Part shown: piece by piece, positions 33,736-44,329 of the stretch | Layout of the letters: each line of letters begins with the position of its first letter | Position numbering within the stretch: position 1 is the first letter of the stretch | DNA from: Flavobacterium cupriresistens | Lineage (GTDB): Bacteria; Bacteroidota; Bacteroidia; Flavobacteriales; Flavobacteriaceae | NCBI RefSeq assembly: GCF_020911925.1 | Contig: NZ_CP087134.1 | Coordinates: 1,736,001 to 1,800,000 of the forward strand | Reading direction: 5' to 3' | DNA: 64,000 bases | Notes under the pieces: generated by a model | What the model was told of the DNA's origin: nothing | What the model saw: the letters and a program-made list of their open reading frames with translations, nothing else | The model's database searches: none | Position numbers and translations under genes: made by a program

Positions 33736-34292
33736 AATACAAATTGGTTTACAGGGTTTTCATGATTCCATAACGCTCCCAGAAGGGCAATGCCATCGAA
33801 ACCATTTTCTAACGTTGTTTTACTATTTTCAGGAGAAATTCCACCCAGAGCGATCATCTTTGTCCTAAAATTTTTTCTTGATTTTACTGCTTCAAAAAGA
33901 TCAATTTCAGAAGCGTAATTTTCTTTCGAAATGCTTTTAAAAACAGGACTTAAAAAAGCATATTCAAAGTTTGAATCTAAAGCGTTAAAATCCGCAATCG
34001 AGTGGGAAGAGGTCGAAACCGTTTTGTTTGCAAAGGGAAATAGCAAAGTCTGATTTCGTTCTCTTTCAGAAAAATGAATTTTACTAATACCAAAATCACC
34101 GGCAATTTGATGCTGTGTATGCAGGACCAATTTTGACCTGAATTCAGGTTTTATTTGCTCAATAAATTGCATCATCTCAATCTCAGTAAACTCCGGTTTT
34201 CGGATATGAAATAGCGCTAATCCCTCCTCAAAAAGAGAATGGATTAGGCTGATTTCGTTTGCTACCGCAACTGGATTTGATATAACGATCAT
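33702..34292 (-). CDS. TenI/ThiE-like protein (second copy)
   Basis: A 196-residue barrel of the ThiE/TenI superfamily. LALFHIRKPEFTEIEM (with HIRKP where ThiE has WVQxR), FGISKIHFSER, and IALGGISPENSKTTLENG (phosphate loop). The ThiE catalytic DGVHLG and RLGPxxxT stretches are weaker (ISKIHF, FLSPVFKSIS). TenI in Bacillus is a thiazole tautomerase, a step needed after ThiG; that role fits well here next to a true thiE. It is possible that both act as ThiE. Confidence 0.8.
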   Translation of the reverse strand: MIVISNPVAVANEISLIHSLFEEGLALFHIRKPEFTEIEMMQFIEQIKPEFRSKLVLHTQHQIAGDFGISKIHFSERERNQTLLFPFANKTVSTSSHSIADFNALDSNFEYAFLSPVFKSISKENYASEIDLFEAVKSRKNFRTKMIALGGISPENSKTTLENGFDGIALLGALWNHENPVNQFVLCQKIVLTYSL

Positions 34293-34304
34293 TATTGTGA
34301 AATG

Positions 34305-34420
34305 TGAAATGTTCTTTTGTGAGATGCTTTTTGTGAAATGTTAAATGTAAAATGTGAGATTTGAAATGAGAACAACTTGTCTCATTTTGCATTTCACATT
34401 TTACATTTCACTATAAACAT
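34305..34420. repeat. AAATGTGAAATG inverted repeat between thiC and the TenI-like gene
   Basis: GTGAAATGTTAAATGTAAAATG on the left faces CATTTTGCATTTCACATTTTAC on the right. Both carry the AAATGTAAAATGTGAAATG word that also occurs near 29905 and 41042. It can form a long stem inside the thi operon; no gene. Confidence 0.7.
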
Positions 34421-36403
<1,983 letters not shown>

Positions 36404-36410
36404 TTAATTC

Positions 36411-36617
36411 CTACCCCCCTTGGGTGGCAGAAATAATCAGAATATCATCAGTTTCCCGAATAAAATGAGAGTCCCATTCAGGTTTTGGAATTACGGTGCT
36501 GTTTATAGCAATGGCAATCCCGTTTTGTTTGTTCGGAATTTCGAGATCGAGCAATGACTGAACGCTAAGTGTTTCAGCATTGAAATGTTTGATTTGTTGG
36601 TTGATTTTTAGTTCCAT
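36411..36617 (-). CDS. thiS: Sulfur carrier protein ThiS
   Basis: A 68-residue ubiquitin-like protein ending in TQGG; the final Gly is adenylated by ThiF and becomes the thiocarboxylate. The start at 36617 (MELKINQQIKHF) is usual for ThiS; an earlier Met at 36650 would add 11 residues. IAIAINSTVIPKPEW and DDILIISATQGG are typical. It is the first gene of the operon, about 100 bp after the TPP riboswitch. Confidence 0.93.
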   Translation of the reverse strand: MELKINQQIKHFNAETLSVQSLLDLEIPNKQNGIAIAINSTVIPKPEWDSHFIRETDDILIISATQGG

Positions 36618-36715
36618 TCCTTCTAGATTTAGTGTGTTGAAGAAAGGCATTACTGCGTTTCTTTACTCTAGGAATGGCTACAATTGCACATGAAAGTGCA
36701 TCAGAAAGTCATCTT

Positions 36716-36800
36716 ACTTTTCCCTACGCTAGTATGAACTAGATCAGGTTCAGAGGGTAAAATCTCAGCCTGCAATGTTGCAGACACCCCTAAAGTGTGA
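36716..36800 (-). promoter_or_regulatory. TPP riboswitch before the thiamine operon
   Basis: On the minus strand the order is CTTTAGGGGTGTCTGC, GCTGAGATTTTACCC, TGAACCTGAT, a TAGTTCATACTAG hairpin, and CGTAGGGAAAAG: the full TPP aptamer with closing CTTT/AAAG pairs. High TPP should turn the operon down. A TAnnTTTG-type -7 box (TACATTTG on the minus strand, 36803-36810) stands just upstream. Confidence 0.96.
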
Positions 36801-36914
36801 AGCAAATGTAAGAAATTTTTATTTGGGGAGGGGAAAAAAGTTTTCGGTCTCAGTTTTCAGTCTCATTTCTCAATCACGGTTTTTATGACTGCGACTGCGA
36901 ACTGCGACTGAAAA

Positions 36915-37472
36915 CTAAGCCCGAGTCCAACAATCTCCGACATGATCATTGACCATTCCTGTGGCTTGCATGTGAGCGTAAATCACGGTAGAACCTACAA
37001 ATTTAAAGCCTCTTTTTTTTAAATCTTTGCTGATTTCGTCAGATAGAGGTGTGGTCGCAGGAACGTCTTTTAAGGTTTTTGGGGTATTGTCTATAGGTTT
37101 TCCGTTGGTGAATTTCCAGATATAATCGGAGAAACTTCCAAATTCTTCCTGTATTTTTATAAAGGCCTGTGCGTTGGTAACGGCGGAACGAATTTTTAAT
37201 TTATTGCGAATAATTCCGGTATCTTCAAGTAAAGATTCGATTTTATCTTCGGGATAATTGGCGATTTTTTTATAGTCGAAATGATCAAAGGCAGCTCTGA
37301 AATTTTCTCTTTTATTTAATATAGTAATCCAGCTTAAACCGGCCTGAAAAGTTTCAAGGATTAAGAATTCGAATAATGATGCATCGTCATAAACGGGAAC
37401 ACCCCATTCTTCATCATGGTATTTTTTGTATAATTCACTGGAAGTACACCAGCCACATCTTATTAAATCCAT
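36915..37472 (-). CDS. tag: DNA-3-methyladenine glycosylase I
   Basis: Removes 3-methyladenine from DNA. The 185 residues match Tag: RCGWCTSSELYKKYHDEEWG with the first zinc ligands, FEFLILETFQAGLSWITIL, and NDHVGDCW supplying the last ligands. It is an alkylation-repair gene, like those at 6854-9461, but stands apart at about 27 kb distance. It may belong to the same regulon; no shared operator was seen. Confidence 0.95.
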   Translation of the reverse strand: MDLIRCGWCTSSELYKKYHDEEWGVPVYDDASLFEFLILETFQAGLSWITILNKRENFRAAFDHFDYKKIANYPEDKIESLLEDTGIIRNKLKIRSAVTNAQAFIKIQEEFGSFSDYIWKFTNGKPIDNTPKTLKDVPATTPLSDEISKDLKKRGFKFVGSTVIYAHMQATGMVNDHVGDCWTRA

Positions 37473-37490
37473 TTTTATTTCAAATATAAA

Positions 37491-37524
37491 AAAAAAATCT
37501 CAAGCGGTTTAGGTTTGAGATTTT
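37491..37524 (-). terminator. Terminator after the small membrane protein gene
   Basis: AAATCTCAA and TTGAGATTT pair with an 11-base loop (GCGGTTTAGGT), and on the minus strand a run of Ts follows. It lies between the membrane-protein stop and tag. Confidence 0.7.
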
Positions 37525-37543
37525 AAGTATTGTAAAAGATTTT

Positions 37544-37924
37544 TTATTTTATTGCTGTTGCAAGCTGCAGTTTGAAACTTTCTAATTTGATCAAATAAAA
37601 GGTAGAGAACAGTAAAATCCAACTGATAAGGATCAAAAATAAATTGGTGTAATTTTGATTTGTAAATTCCAGATAATGACATAAAAAGCCAAAAAAGAGA
37701 ATTAATATAAAATTGTATACGATAGCGTTTTTTAAACTCATTTTGATAGCACCGGTTAAAAAATTCCAGAAAACAAGTTCGTCTTTTAGTATGATTTTTT
37801 CGGGATTTGAAACATCAATCAGAACATTTTGTGATAGCTCAAGATTAACCGTTATTGTTTTATTGTTTGAAGTGTAGGTGTAATTGTGGTTTTGTAAAAA
37901 AGTAATAATTTCATTAGATTTCAT
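37544..37924 (-). CDS. Hypothetical protein with two membrane helices
   Basis: A 126-residue protein. Residues 1-65 are soluble (MKSNEIITFLQNHNYTYTS, TITVNLELSQNVLIDV). Two hydrophobic segments follow at about 66-85 and 94-113. I do not recognise the family. It stands as a single gene between tag and the queuosine-precursor transporter gene, with a terminator after it. Confidence 0.7.
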   Translation of the reverse strand: MKSNEIITFLQNHNYTYTSNNKTITVNLELSQNVLIDVSNPEKIILKDELVFWNFLTGAIKMSLKNAIVYNFILILFFGFLCHYLEFTNQNYTNLFLILISWILLFSTFYLIKLESFKLQLATAIK

Positions 37925-38053
37925 GTTTTGGTTTTGTTAGTTGGTTTTGGTTATAAAATAGGAATGGTTCTGCTTCTCAAAACTCTGATATTTGAACTAT
38001 TTTTTAGAATATTAGCACATCAAAATTTTAAGAGTCAGTATTTTAAGGTGATC

Positions 38054-38740
38054 TTATTGTTTTTCGATAGTCTTGGTTTTATCTTCAGTAGTAGGGTCCT
38101 GCTCGAGATATTTCTTTATTAAATGATGTCCAAGATAAATCAGGGGAGTCAGTAAAATAGCGACAGAAAGTTTAAAAATGTAGCCCGTTAATCCTGATGA
38201 AATAAAGGTATCAAAATCAATTTTTCCGGGTAACCAGAAGGCAATTCCAAGAACAATAAAAGAATCAAATAATTGAGAGATTACAGTTGACCCCGTGGTT
38301 CTGAGCCATATTTTTCCTTCGCCTGTTCTGTTTTTAAAAAACCAAAAAATCCAAACATCAATTAGTTGAGAAATTATAAAAGCGATAAGACTTCCGACAA
38401 TAATCCACATACTCTGTCCAAAAACAGCTTGAAACTGTTCGTCGTTGACCGGGCTAATGCCTTTTGCGGCTGGAACCACAATCGCCATAAATAAGATCAG
38501 GAATGCATAAGCAATCAGGCAGGCTGTTATAAAAGAAAGTTTTTTAACGCCTTTTTCTCCAAAATATTCATTGATCAAATCGGTAGTAAGAAAGACAATT
38601 GGCCAAGGTAGAATCCCGATACTCATTACAAATGGGCCAATCTGGATTAGTTTTCCTCCAATTAGTTCTGCGACGACTGCATTAGTAATAAAAATTCCTG
38701 CAAGAACAACAAAGACAATTTCTTTTCTGGTTTTAAACAT
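38054..38740 (-). CDS. Queuosine precursor transporter (YhhQ family)
   Basis: A 228-residue membrane protein with six helices of the QPTR/VUT family, which takes up 7-cyano-7-deazaguanine and preQ1 for tRNA queuosine. VAELIGGKLIQIGP, GILPWPIVFLTTDLINEYFG, and WIVGSLIAFIISQLIDVWIF are typical. The C-terminal tail is charged (DPTTEDKTKTIEKQ). No queuosine genes are next to it. Confidence 0.92.
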   Translation of the reverse strand: MFKTRKEIVFVVLAGIFITNAVVAELIGGKLIQIGPFVMSIGILPWPIVFLTTDLINEYFGEKGVKKLSFITACLIAYAFLILFMAIVVPAAKGISPVNDEQFQAVFGQSMWIIVGSLIAFIISQLIDVWIFWFFKNRTGEGKIWLRTTGSTVISQLFDSFIVLGIAFWLPGKIDFDTFISSGLTGYIFKLSVAILLTPLIYLGHHLIKKYLEQDPTTEDKTKTIEKQ

Positions 38741-38849
38741 GTGTTTTTATAATTGATGGGTCAAATTTAAGTTATTTCTTTAAAAGTTGGGATAGTTTGA
38801 ATTTAAATTAGGCCAAGGTCATTAAAATGGACGAGAAGTTAAAATTTTC

Positions 38850-38877
38850 TTTGCAATGCTGTTTTTAGTTATTTTTG
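38850..38877 (+). promoter_or_regulatory. Candidate promoter of the M3 peptidase gene
   Basis: TATTTTTG at 38870-38877 matches TAnnTTTG; TTTG at 38850-38853 lies 16 bp before it, a little shorter than the usual 19. The gene starts 35 bp later at 38912. Confidence 0.4.
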
Positions 38878-38911
38878 AAGGAATTACAAAATTCATTTAT
38901 ACCACAACAAA

Positions 38912-41038
38912 GTGATGATAACAAAAAAAATAATTGGAATTATTCTTATGGGGACAACCTTTTTTGCGTCGAACGCACAAACCAATACTGAAAATCCGTT
39001 GCTTAAAAAATGGACAGGTCCGTATGGCGGAGTTCCTGCATTTAATCTGTACAAGGTTTCAGATTTTAAACCGGCACTTCAGTTTGCTATTCAGGAGAAA
39101 CTGGATGAAGTTGATGCTATTGCAAATAATTCAAAAGCACCAACTTTTGATAATACGATTGCGGCTCTGGAGCGCTCCGGTAAAACGATTACAAGAATTT
39201 CTACTGTCTATGGGATTTACAGATCTAACATAAGCAGTCCGGAATTTAATGTTGTGGATACTGAAATGTCTCCAAAATTTTCTGAGTTTTCGGATAAAAT
39301 CAATCAGAATAAAAAGCTTTTCGAAAGAATTGAGGATCTATATAATTCAAAAGAAAGTAAAAAACTTACCAGCGAGCAACAAAGATTGATTTGGTTGTAT
39401 TACACTGATTTTGTTCGTGAAGGAGCAAAATTAAATAATGCCGACAAAGAAAAAGTAGCTAAAATCAATAAAGAACTAGCAACGCTTTTTACCCGATTTA
39501 ATCAAAATTTATTAGCAGAAGAAAACAATCAGTACGTGGCTTTAAAAACAGAAGCTGATTTTGATGGTCTTCCGGCTGAAGAAAAAAATGCCGCAATAGC
39601 AGAAGCAAAAGAAAGAAAATTAGACGTTATGGGCTGTGTTGCTAATACACGTTCTTCGATTGAGCCTTTTTTGACGTTCTCAACGCGCAGAGATTTAAGA
39701 GAAAAAGCATTTGATATTTTTGTGAAACGTGGAGATAACGGAAATGAGAATGACACTAATTCGACTTTAGTTGAGATTTTGAAATTGCGTACTGAAAAAG
39801 CGAAAATACTTGGTTTTCCATCCTTTGCACATTGGAGTTTGTCTAATAAAATGGCAAAAGACCCACAGAAAACATTAGATTTAATGATGTCGGTTTGGAA
39901 ACCTGCGGTAGAAAAAGTGCAGCAGGATGTGGCTGAAATGCAGAAAATTGTTGATACTGAAGGTGGAAAATTTAAAATTGAACCTTGGGATTATCGTTAT
40001 TATGCTGAAAAAGTCAGAAAAGCAAAGTATGATTTAGATCAAAATGAAGTGAAACCTTATCTGCAATTAGAGAATTTACGTGAAGGAATGTTCTGGGTTG
40101 CCGGGGAATTATTTAATTTAAAATTCAAACAAATCACAGATGTTCCGGTTTATCATCCGGATGTGCGTGTTTGGGAAGTGAGTAATAAGATAACAGGTAA
40201 AGTAGTGGGATTATGGTATTTTGATCCTTATGCGCGTTCAGGAAAACGTTCCGGTGCGTGGATGAATTCTTACCGTGACCAGCAAAAATTAGACGGAGAT
40301 ATTCTGACAATCGTATCTAATAATTGTAATTTTATTAAAGGAACTGCAAACGAGCCGGTTTTAATTTCGTGGTCGGATGCGACTACGTTATTCCATGAAT
40401 TTGGCCATGCACTTCATGGTTTATGTTCAAATGTTACCTATCCAAGTTTGTCGGGAACAAGTGTTGCAAGAGATTATGTAGAGTTTCCTTCTCAATTGTT
40501 AGAGCACTGGTTGGCAACTCCGGAGGTCTTAAATAAATTTGCGTTACATTATAAAACCAATGAGCCACTGCCTCAGGCATTAGTTGATCGAATAGAGAAA
40601 GCAGCCGATTTTGGCGAAGGTTTTGCAACAGTTGAAACGATTTCAAGTTCACTGATTGATATGAAGCTTCACTTAGCAACAGAGGCTATTGATCCTCATA
40701 AATTTGAAAAAGAAACCTTAGATGCGCTAAATATGCCGTCAGAGATTGTAATGCGTCACAGAATCCCACAGTTTGGGCATATTTTTTCAAGTGACGGTTA
40801 TGCGGCAGGATATTACAGTTACTTGTGGGCAGATGTTATAAATGCAGATGCTTATGAGGCTTTCTTAGAAGGAAAAGGACCTTACGATAAAGAGGTTGCC
40901 AAACGACTTTATGACAATGTTTTTAGTACCGGAAATACGATTGATCAGGAAAAAGCATATGAAAACTTCAGAGGAAGAGCGCCTAAGTCAGATGCTTTGA
41001 TGAGAGCGAGAAATTTTCCTATTACAGATAAGAAGTAA
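38912..41038 (+). CDS. Exported M3-family metallopeptidase (peptidyl-dipeptidase Dcp type)
   Basis: A 708-residue zinc peptidase with a signal peptide (residues 1-23, TTFFASNAQ). The zinc motif is HEFGHALHG (HExxH) with the third ligand Glu in FPSQLLEHW. YYAEKVRKAKYDLD and RHRIPQFGHIFSSDGYAAGYYSYLWADV form the M3 substrate site. It probably cuts dipeptides from C-termini in the periplasm. It ends at a bidirectional terminator shared with tsf. Confidence 0.93.
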   Translation: MMITKKIIGIILMGTTFFASNAQTNTENPLLKKWTGPYGGVPAFNLYKVSDFKPALQFAIQEKLDEVDAIANNSKAPTFDNTIAALERSGKTITRISTVYGIYRSNISSPEFNVVDTEMSPKFSEFSDKINQNKKLFERIEDLYNSKESKKLTSEQQRLIWLYYTDFVREGAKLNNADKEKVAKINKELATLFTRFNQNLLAEENNQYVALKTEADFDGLPAEEKNAAIAEAKERKLDVMGCVANTRSSIEPFLTFSTRRDLREKAFDIFVKRGDNGNENDTNSTLVEILKLRTEKAKILGFPSFAHWSLSNKMAKDPQKTLDLMMSVWKPAVEKVQQDVAEMQKIVDTEGGKFKIEPWDYRYYAEKVRKAKYDLDQNEVKPYLQLENLREGMFWVAGELFNLKFKQITDVPVYHPDVRVWEVSNKITGKVVGLWYFDPYARSGKRSGAWMNSYRDQQKLDGDILTIVSNNCNFIKGTANEPVLISWSDATTLFHEFGHALHGLCSNVTYPSLSGTSVARDYVEFPSQLLEHWLATPEVLNKFALHYKTNEPLPQALVDRIEKAADFGEGFATVETISSSLIDMKLHLATEAIDPHKFEKETLDALNMPSEIVMRHRIPQFGHIFSSDGYAAGYYSYLWADVINADAYEAFLEGKGPYDKEVAKRLYDNVFSTGNTIDQEKAYENFRGRAPKSDALMRARNFPITDKK

Positions 41039-41164
41039 GACTTGAAATGTAAAATGTGAAATGATTTAGTTCGTCTAAGGATAAAATAGATCTGATTTTT
41101 TGCATATCGCATTTTACAATTCACATAAAATCTTTGCGGTTAAAAGAACCAGTAGCATAAGCAA

Positions 41165-41205
41165 TAAAAAAGCCCGAATAAATTAATATTCGGGCTTTTT
41201 GTATT
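41165..41205. terminator. Bidirectional terminator between the M3 peptidase and tsf
   Basis: AAAAAAGCCCGAAT and ATTCGGGCTTTTTG pair; A-run before, T-run after, on both strands. Confidence 0.85.
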
Positions 41206-41219
41206 GAAAAAATAATATA

Positions 41220-42182
41220 TTAACCTAAAGTAACTCTTTTGAAACCTGTGATTTCAACGTTGAATCCTTTAACATAATCACTAACTTTTTTACTATCATC
41301 TTTGATAAAGTTTTGATCTAATAAAGCTTTTTCTTGATCTAAAGTAGTATTGTCAGAGATGAAACGTTGTACTTTTCCTGGGATAATTTTGTCCCAAATT
41401 TGCTCTGGTTTACCTTCAGCTTTTAATTCAGCTTTAGCATCTTCTTCAGCTTGTTTAATAACTTCTTCAGTTAATTGAGAGAAAGAAATATATTTAGGAA
41501 CATTTTTTAAAGTTTTTCCTAAACGTTTTGCTTCTTCATTATCTTTTTCGATTACAGCAATACGAGCAGCAAGTTCAGATTCAACGAAAGCAGGATCAAA
41601 ATCTTTGTAAGATAATGTATCAGCTCCCATAGAAGCAACTTGCATAGAGATGTCTTTAGTTAAAACTTCAGCGTTGTCAACTGATTGAGAGATTGCTGTT
41701 AATGCAGCAATTTTGTTAACGTGAACATAAGATCCAACGAAAGCACCTTCTAAAATTTCAAAACCACCGATTTCGATTTTTTCACCAATAACACCAGTTT
41801 GCTCAATTAGTTTTTCAGCAACAGTAATTCCGTTGAAATCTGAAGCTAAGAAATCTTCTTTAGAAGAAAAGTTAATAGCTCTTTCTACTAATTCTTTAGC
41901 TAAAGTTACGAAAGCTTCATTTTTACCTACGAAATCAGTTTCGCAGTTTAAAGTGATGATCGCTCCTTTAGTTTTATCAGCATTAACAAAAGAAACAGCA
42001 GCTCCTTCAGAAGACTCACGGTCAGAACGATTAGCAGCAACTTTTTGTCCTTTTTCTCTAAGGTTTTGTATCGCTTTATCGAAATCTCCTTCAGCTTCAA
42101 CTAAAGCTTTTTTACAGTCCATCATTCCGGCACCTGTAGTTTGTCTTAATTTATTTACGTCTGCAGCAGTAATTGTTGCCAT
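41220..42182 (-). CDS. tsf: Elongation factor Ts
   Basis: Nucleotide exchange factor for EF-Tu. The 320 residues begin ATITAADVNKLRQTTGAGMM with the DCKKAL motif, followed by the UBA-like N-domain, the core (CETDFVGKNEAF), and a dimerisation region extending to KVSDYVKGFNVEITGFKRV. It is the last gene of the rplM-rpsI-rpsB-tsf cluster. Confidence 0.97.
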   Translation of the reverse strand: MATITAADVNKLRQTTGAGMMDCKKALVEAEGDFDKAIQNLREKGQKVAANRSDRESSEGAAVSFVNADKTKGAIITLNCETDFVGKNEAFVTLAKELVERAINFSSKEDFLASDFNGITVAEKLIEQTGVIGEKIEIGGFEILEGAFVGSYVHVNKIAALTAISQSVDNAEVLTKDISMQVASMGADTLSYKDFDPAFVESELAARIAVIEKDNEEAKRLGKTLKNVPKYISFSQLTEEVIKQAEEDAKAELKAEGKPEQIWDKIIPGKVQRFISDNTTLDQEKALLDQNFIKDDSKKVSDYVKGFNVEITGFKRVTLG

Positions 42183-42199
42183 AATATTTTGAATTTTAA

Positions 42200-42319
42200 T
42201 GTTAAAAGTAAAAATTCCAGCTTTTAAATCCCAAATTCCAATTTTATTAAATTATCAACATAATGTTTTTAATTTTTATTTGGATTTTGGAATTTAAAAT
42301 TTGGAATTTAAAATTTGAT
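42200..42319. repeat. GGAATTTAAAATTT repeats between rpsB and tsf
   Basis: AAATCCCAAATTCC on the left and GGAATTTAAAATTTGG (twice) on the right form an inverted repeat of the TTTGGAATTT family. No gene. It could weakly attenuate rpsB-tsf read-through. Confidence 0.55.
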
Positions 42320-43114
42320 TTATTCTTCAGTAGCAGGAGCAGCAGCTTCAACAGCTGGCGCAGCTTCTACAGCAGCAGGTGCAGCAGTAGCATCTTCTGT
42401 TGTAGCTTCAGTTTCTTTGTCAGAACCTCTGTCAGAAAGACCGTCGATTACAGCAGCAGTTACTAAAGATAAAATTTTGTCAATTGATTTAGAAGCATCA
42501 TCATTTGCAGGAATAACGTAATCAACCTCTCTTGGGTCAGAATTCGTATCAACCATTGCGAAAACTGGAATGTTTAATTTTTGTGCTTCTTTTATTGCGA
42601 TATGTTCTGCTTTGATATCTACTACGAACAATGCTGCAGGTAGTCTAGACATATCAGCGATTGAACCTAAGTTTTTCTCTAATTTAGCACGTAGACGATC
42701 AACTTGTAAACGCTCTTTCTTAGAAAGTGTCATGAAAGTACCGTCTTTCTTCATTTTATCAATAGAAGACATTTTTTTAACTGCCTTTCTGATAGTTACA
42801 AAGTTAGTTAGCATTCCACCAGGCCATCTTTCAGTGATGTAAGGCATGTTTGCAGCTTTTGCTTTTTCAGCAACGATGTCTTTTGCTTGTTTTTTGGTAG
42901 CTACGAATAAGATTTTTCTACCTGATGCAGCGATTTTTTTCAAAGCTTCGTTAGCTTCTTCAATTTTAGCTGCAGTTTTATATAGATTGATAATGTGAAT
43001 ACCATTACGCTCCATATAAATGTAAGGAGCCATATTTGGATCCCATTTTCTAGTCATGTGTCCGAAGTGAACACCTGCTTCTAGTAAGTCTTTTACTTCT
43101 ATTTTGTTTGCCAT
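42320..43114 (-). CDS. rpsB: 30S ribosomal protein S2
   Basis: A 264-residue S2: EAGVHFGHMTRKWDP, ITERWPGGMLTNFVTI and NIPVFAMVDTNSDPREVDYVIPAND are signatures. The last about 30 residues are an Ala/Glu/Thr-rich tail (from TEATTEDATAAPA on) that is variable in the family. Third gene of the cluster. Confidence 0.97.
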   Translation of the reverse strand: MANKIEVKDLLEAGVHFGHMTRKWDPNMAPYIYMERNGIHIINLYKTAAKIEEANEALKKIAASGRKILFVATKKQAKDIVAEKAKAANMPYITERWPGGMLTNFVTIRKAVKKMSSIDKMKKDGTFMTLSKKERLQVDRLRAKLEKNLGSIADMSRLPAALFVVDIKAEHIAIKEAQKLNIPVFAMVDTNSDPREVDYVIPANDDASKSIDKILSLVTAAVIDGLSDRGSDKETEATTEDATAAPAAVEAAPAVEAAAPATEE

Positions 43115-43290
43115 TTTTGTACTAGTTTACGTTCTGTTGATTAGCAATGCATAAATGGCGGTTTCCCAGGCTTTATACATTTAGATGCTAAACTATTTCC
43201 TACCTCGGTAGGAGAGCAACAACAACTGTGTTTTTTAATTTCAATAAATAATTGATCATGTCTTGTCCCAAATGAACAAGACAGGTAATA
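43115..43290 (-). promoter_or_regulatory. Structured leader between rpsI and rpsB
   Basis: This 176-bp gap is non-coding and holds two hairpins on the minus strand: TGTCTTGT/ACAAGACA (43259-43283) next to the rpsI stop, and TCCTACC/GGTAGGA (43198-43213). It may hold an S2-type autoregulatory leader or an rpsB promoter; no match to a named leader could be made by eye. Confidence 0.45.
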
Positions 43291-43677
43291 TTAACGTTTA
43301 GAGAATTGGAATCTCTTACGAGCTTTCTTCTGACCGAATTTCTTACGTTCAACCATTCTTGGATCTCTTGTTAATAAACCTTCTGGTTTAAGGATAGCTC
43401 TGTTTTCAGCATTTACTTCACACATAACGCGTGCTAATGCCATTCTTACAGCTTCTGCCTGACCAGTTGAACCACCTCCGTAAACGTTTACTTTTACATC
43501 AAAGTTGTTTACATTTTCTGTCATAGACATTGGTTGTAAAACTTTGTATTGTAAAGTTGCCGTTGGAAAGTAAGTTGCGAATTCTTTTTTGTTTACAGTG
43601 ATTTTTCCTGTTCCTTCAGAAACATATACACGTGCAACAGCGGTTTTTCTTCTACCGATTTTGTGAATAACTCCCAT
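43291..43677 (-). CDS. rpsI: 30S ribosomal protein S9
   Basis: A 128-residue S9: IGRRKTAVARVYV near the start, GGSTGQAEAVRMALARVM, and the C-terminal GQKKARKRFQFSKR whose last Arg reaches the P-site tRNA. Its ATG overlaps the rplM stop by one base. Confidence 0.98.
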   Translation of the reverse strand: MGVIHKIGRRKTAVARVYVSEGTGKITVNKKEFATYFPTATLQYKVLQPMSMTENVNNFDVKVNVYGGGSTGQAEAVRMALARVMCEVNAENRAILKPEGLLTRDPRMVERKKFGQKKARKRFQFSKR

Positions 43678-44132
43678 TACTTAAGATCGTTTAGGTTAAC
43701 AGTTCTAGGTTTTTGAGCTCCTTGTTTGTGCTCAGCTCCTACAACAACATTTAGATTTCTAAAAAGTTCAGCTCCTAATTTGTTCTTAGGTAACATTCCT
43801 TTTACAGCTTTCTCTACTAATAATGCAGGGTTTTTAGATTGCAATACTTTAGCAGTTAAAGTTCTTTGTCCTCCTGGGTAACCTGTATGACGCATGTAAA
43901 TTTTGTCATTCATTTTTGTACCTGTAAGGTTAATTTTTTCTGAGTTGATAACAATTACGTTATCTCCACAGTCAACGTGCGGTGTGTAACTTGGTTTGTA
44001 CTTACCTCTTAAGATCATTGCAACCTTTGAAGCAAGACGTCCTAAGTTATGACCCTCAGCGTCAACAACAATCCACTCTTTAGTTACAGTGGCTTTGCTA
44101 GCTGAAACTGTTTTGTAGCTTAATGCGTCCAT
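43677..44132 (-). CDS. rplM: 50S ribosomal protein L13
   Basis: A 151-residue L13: WIVVDAEGHNLGRLASKVA, KYKPSYTPHVDCGDNVIVIN, and YMRHTGYPGGQRTLTA. First gene of the ribosomal cluster. No long leader is visible before it. Confidence 0.98.
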   Translation of the reverse strand: MDALSYKTVSASKATVTKEWIVVDAEGHNLGRLASKVAMILRGKYKPSYTPHVDCGDNVIVINSEKINLTGTKMNDKIYMRHTGYPGGQRTLTAKVLQSKNPALLVEKAVKGMLPKNKLGAELFRNLNVVVGAEHKQGAQKPRTVNLNDLK

Positions 44133-44228
44133 AATATTATTTTAATTAAACATTCCATCCCCAATAAAGGGGATGCAAAAGTACAATTAATTATTTTAAA
44201 ACCAAATACCTGAAAAGATTATTTTAAC

Positions 44229-44304
44229 TCCTGATTTTCAGGAGCTATTTTTTTATCTAAAACAATAAAAAAACCATCTTTACAAAAGTACGTAAAGATG
44301 GTTT
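44229..44304. terminator. Two hairpins between the ferritin-like gene and rplM
   Basis: AAACCATCTTTAC (44271-44283) pairs with GTAAAGATGGTTT (44292-44304); on the minus strand a T-run follows, so it terminates the ferritin-like operon. A second small hairpin, CTCCTGATTTTCAGGAG (44229-44244), lies nearer rplM. Confidence 0.8.
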
Positions 44305-44329
44305 CAAGTAAGGCAGATAAAAAAGTAAA

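Noticed and set aside
36840..36914. CTGCGACTG and TTTTCAGTCTCA repeats after tag considered as a terminator
   Set aside because: The match is imperfect and has no T-run; kept only as low-value repeats.
42263..42521. Ser/Ala-rich plus-strand frames opposite rpsB
   Set aside because: Mirror of the Ala-rich tail of S2 on the other strand.
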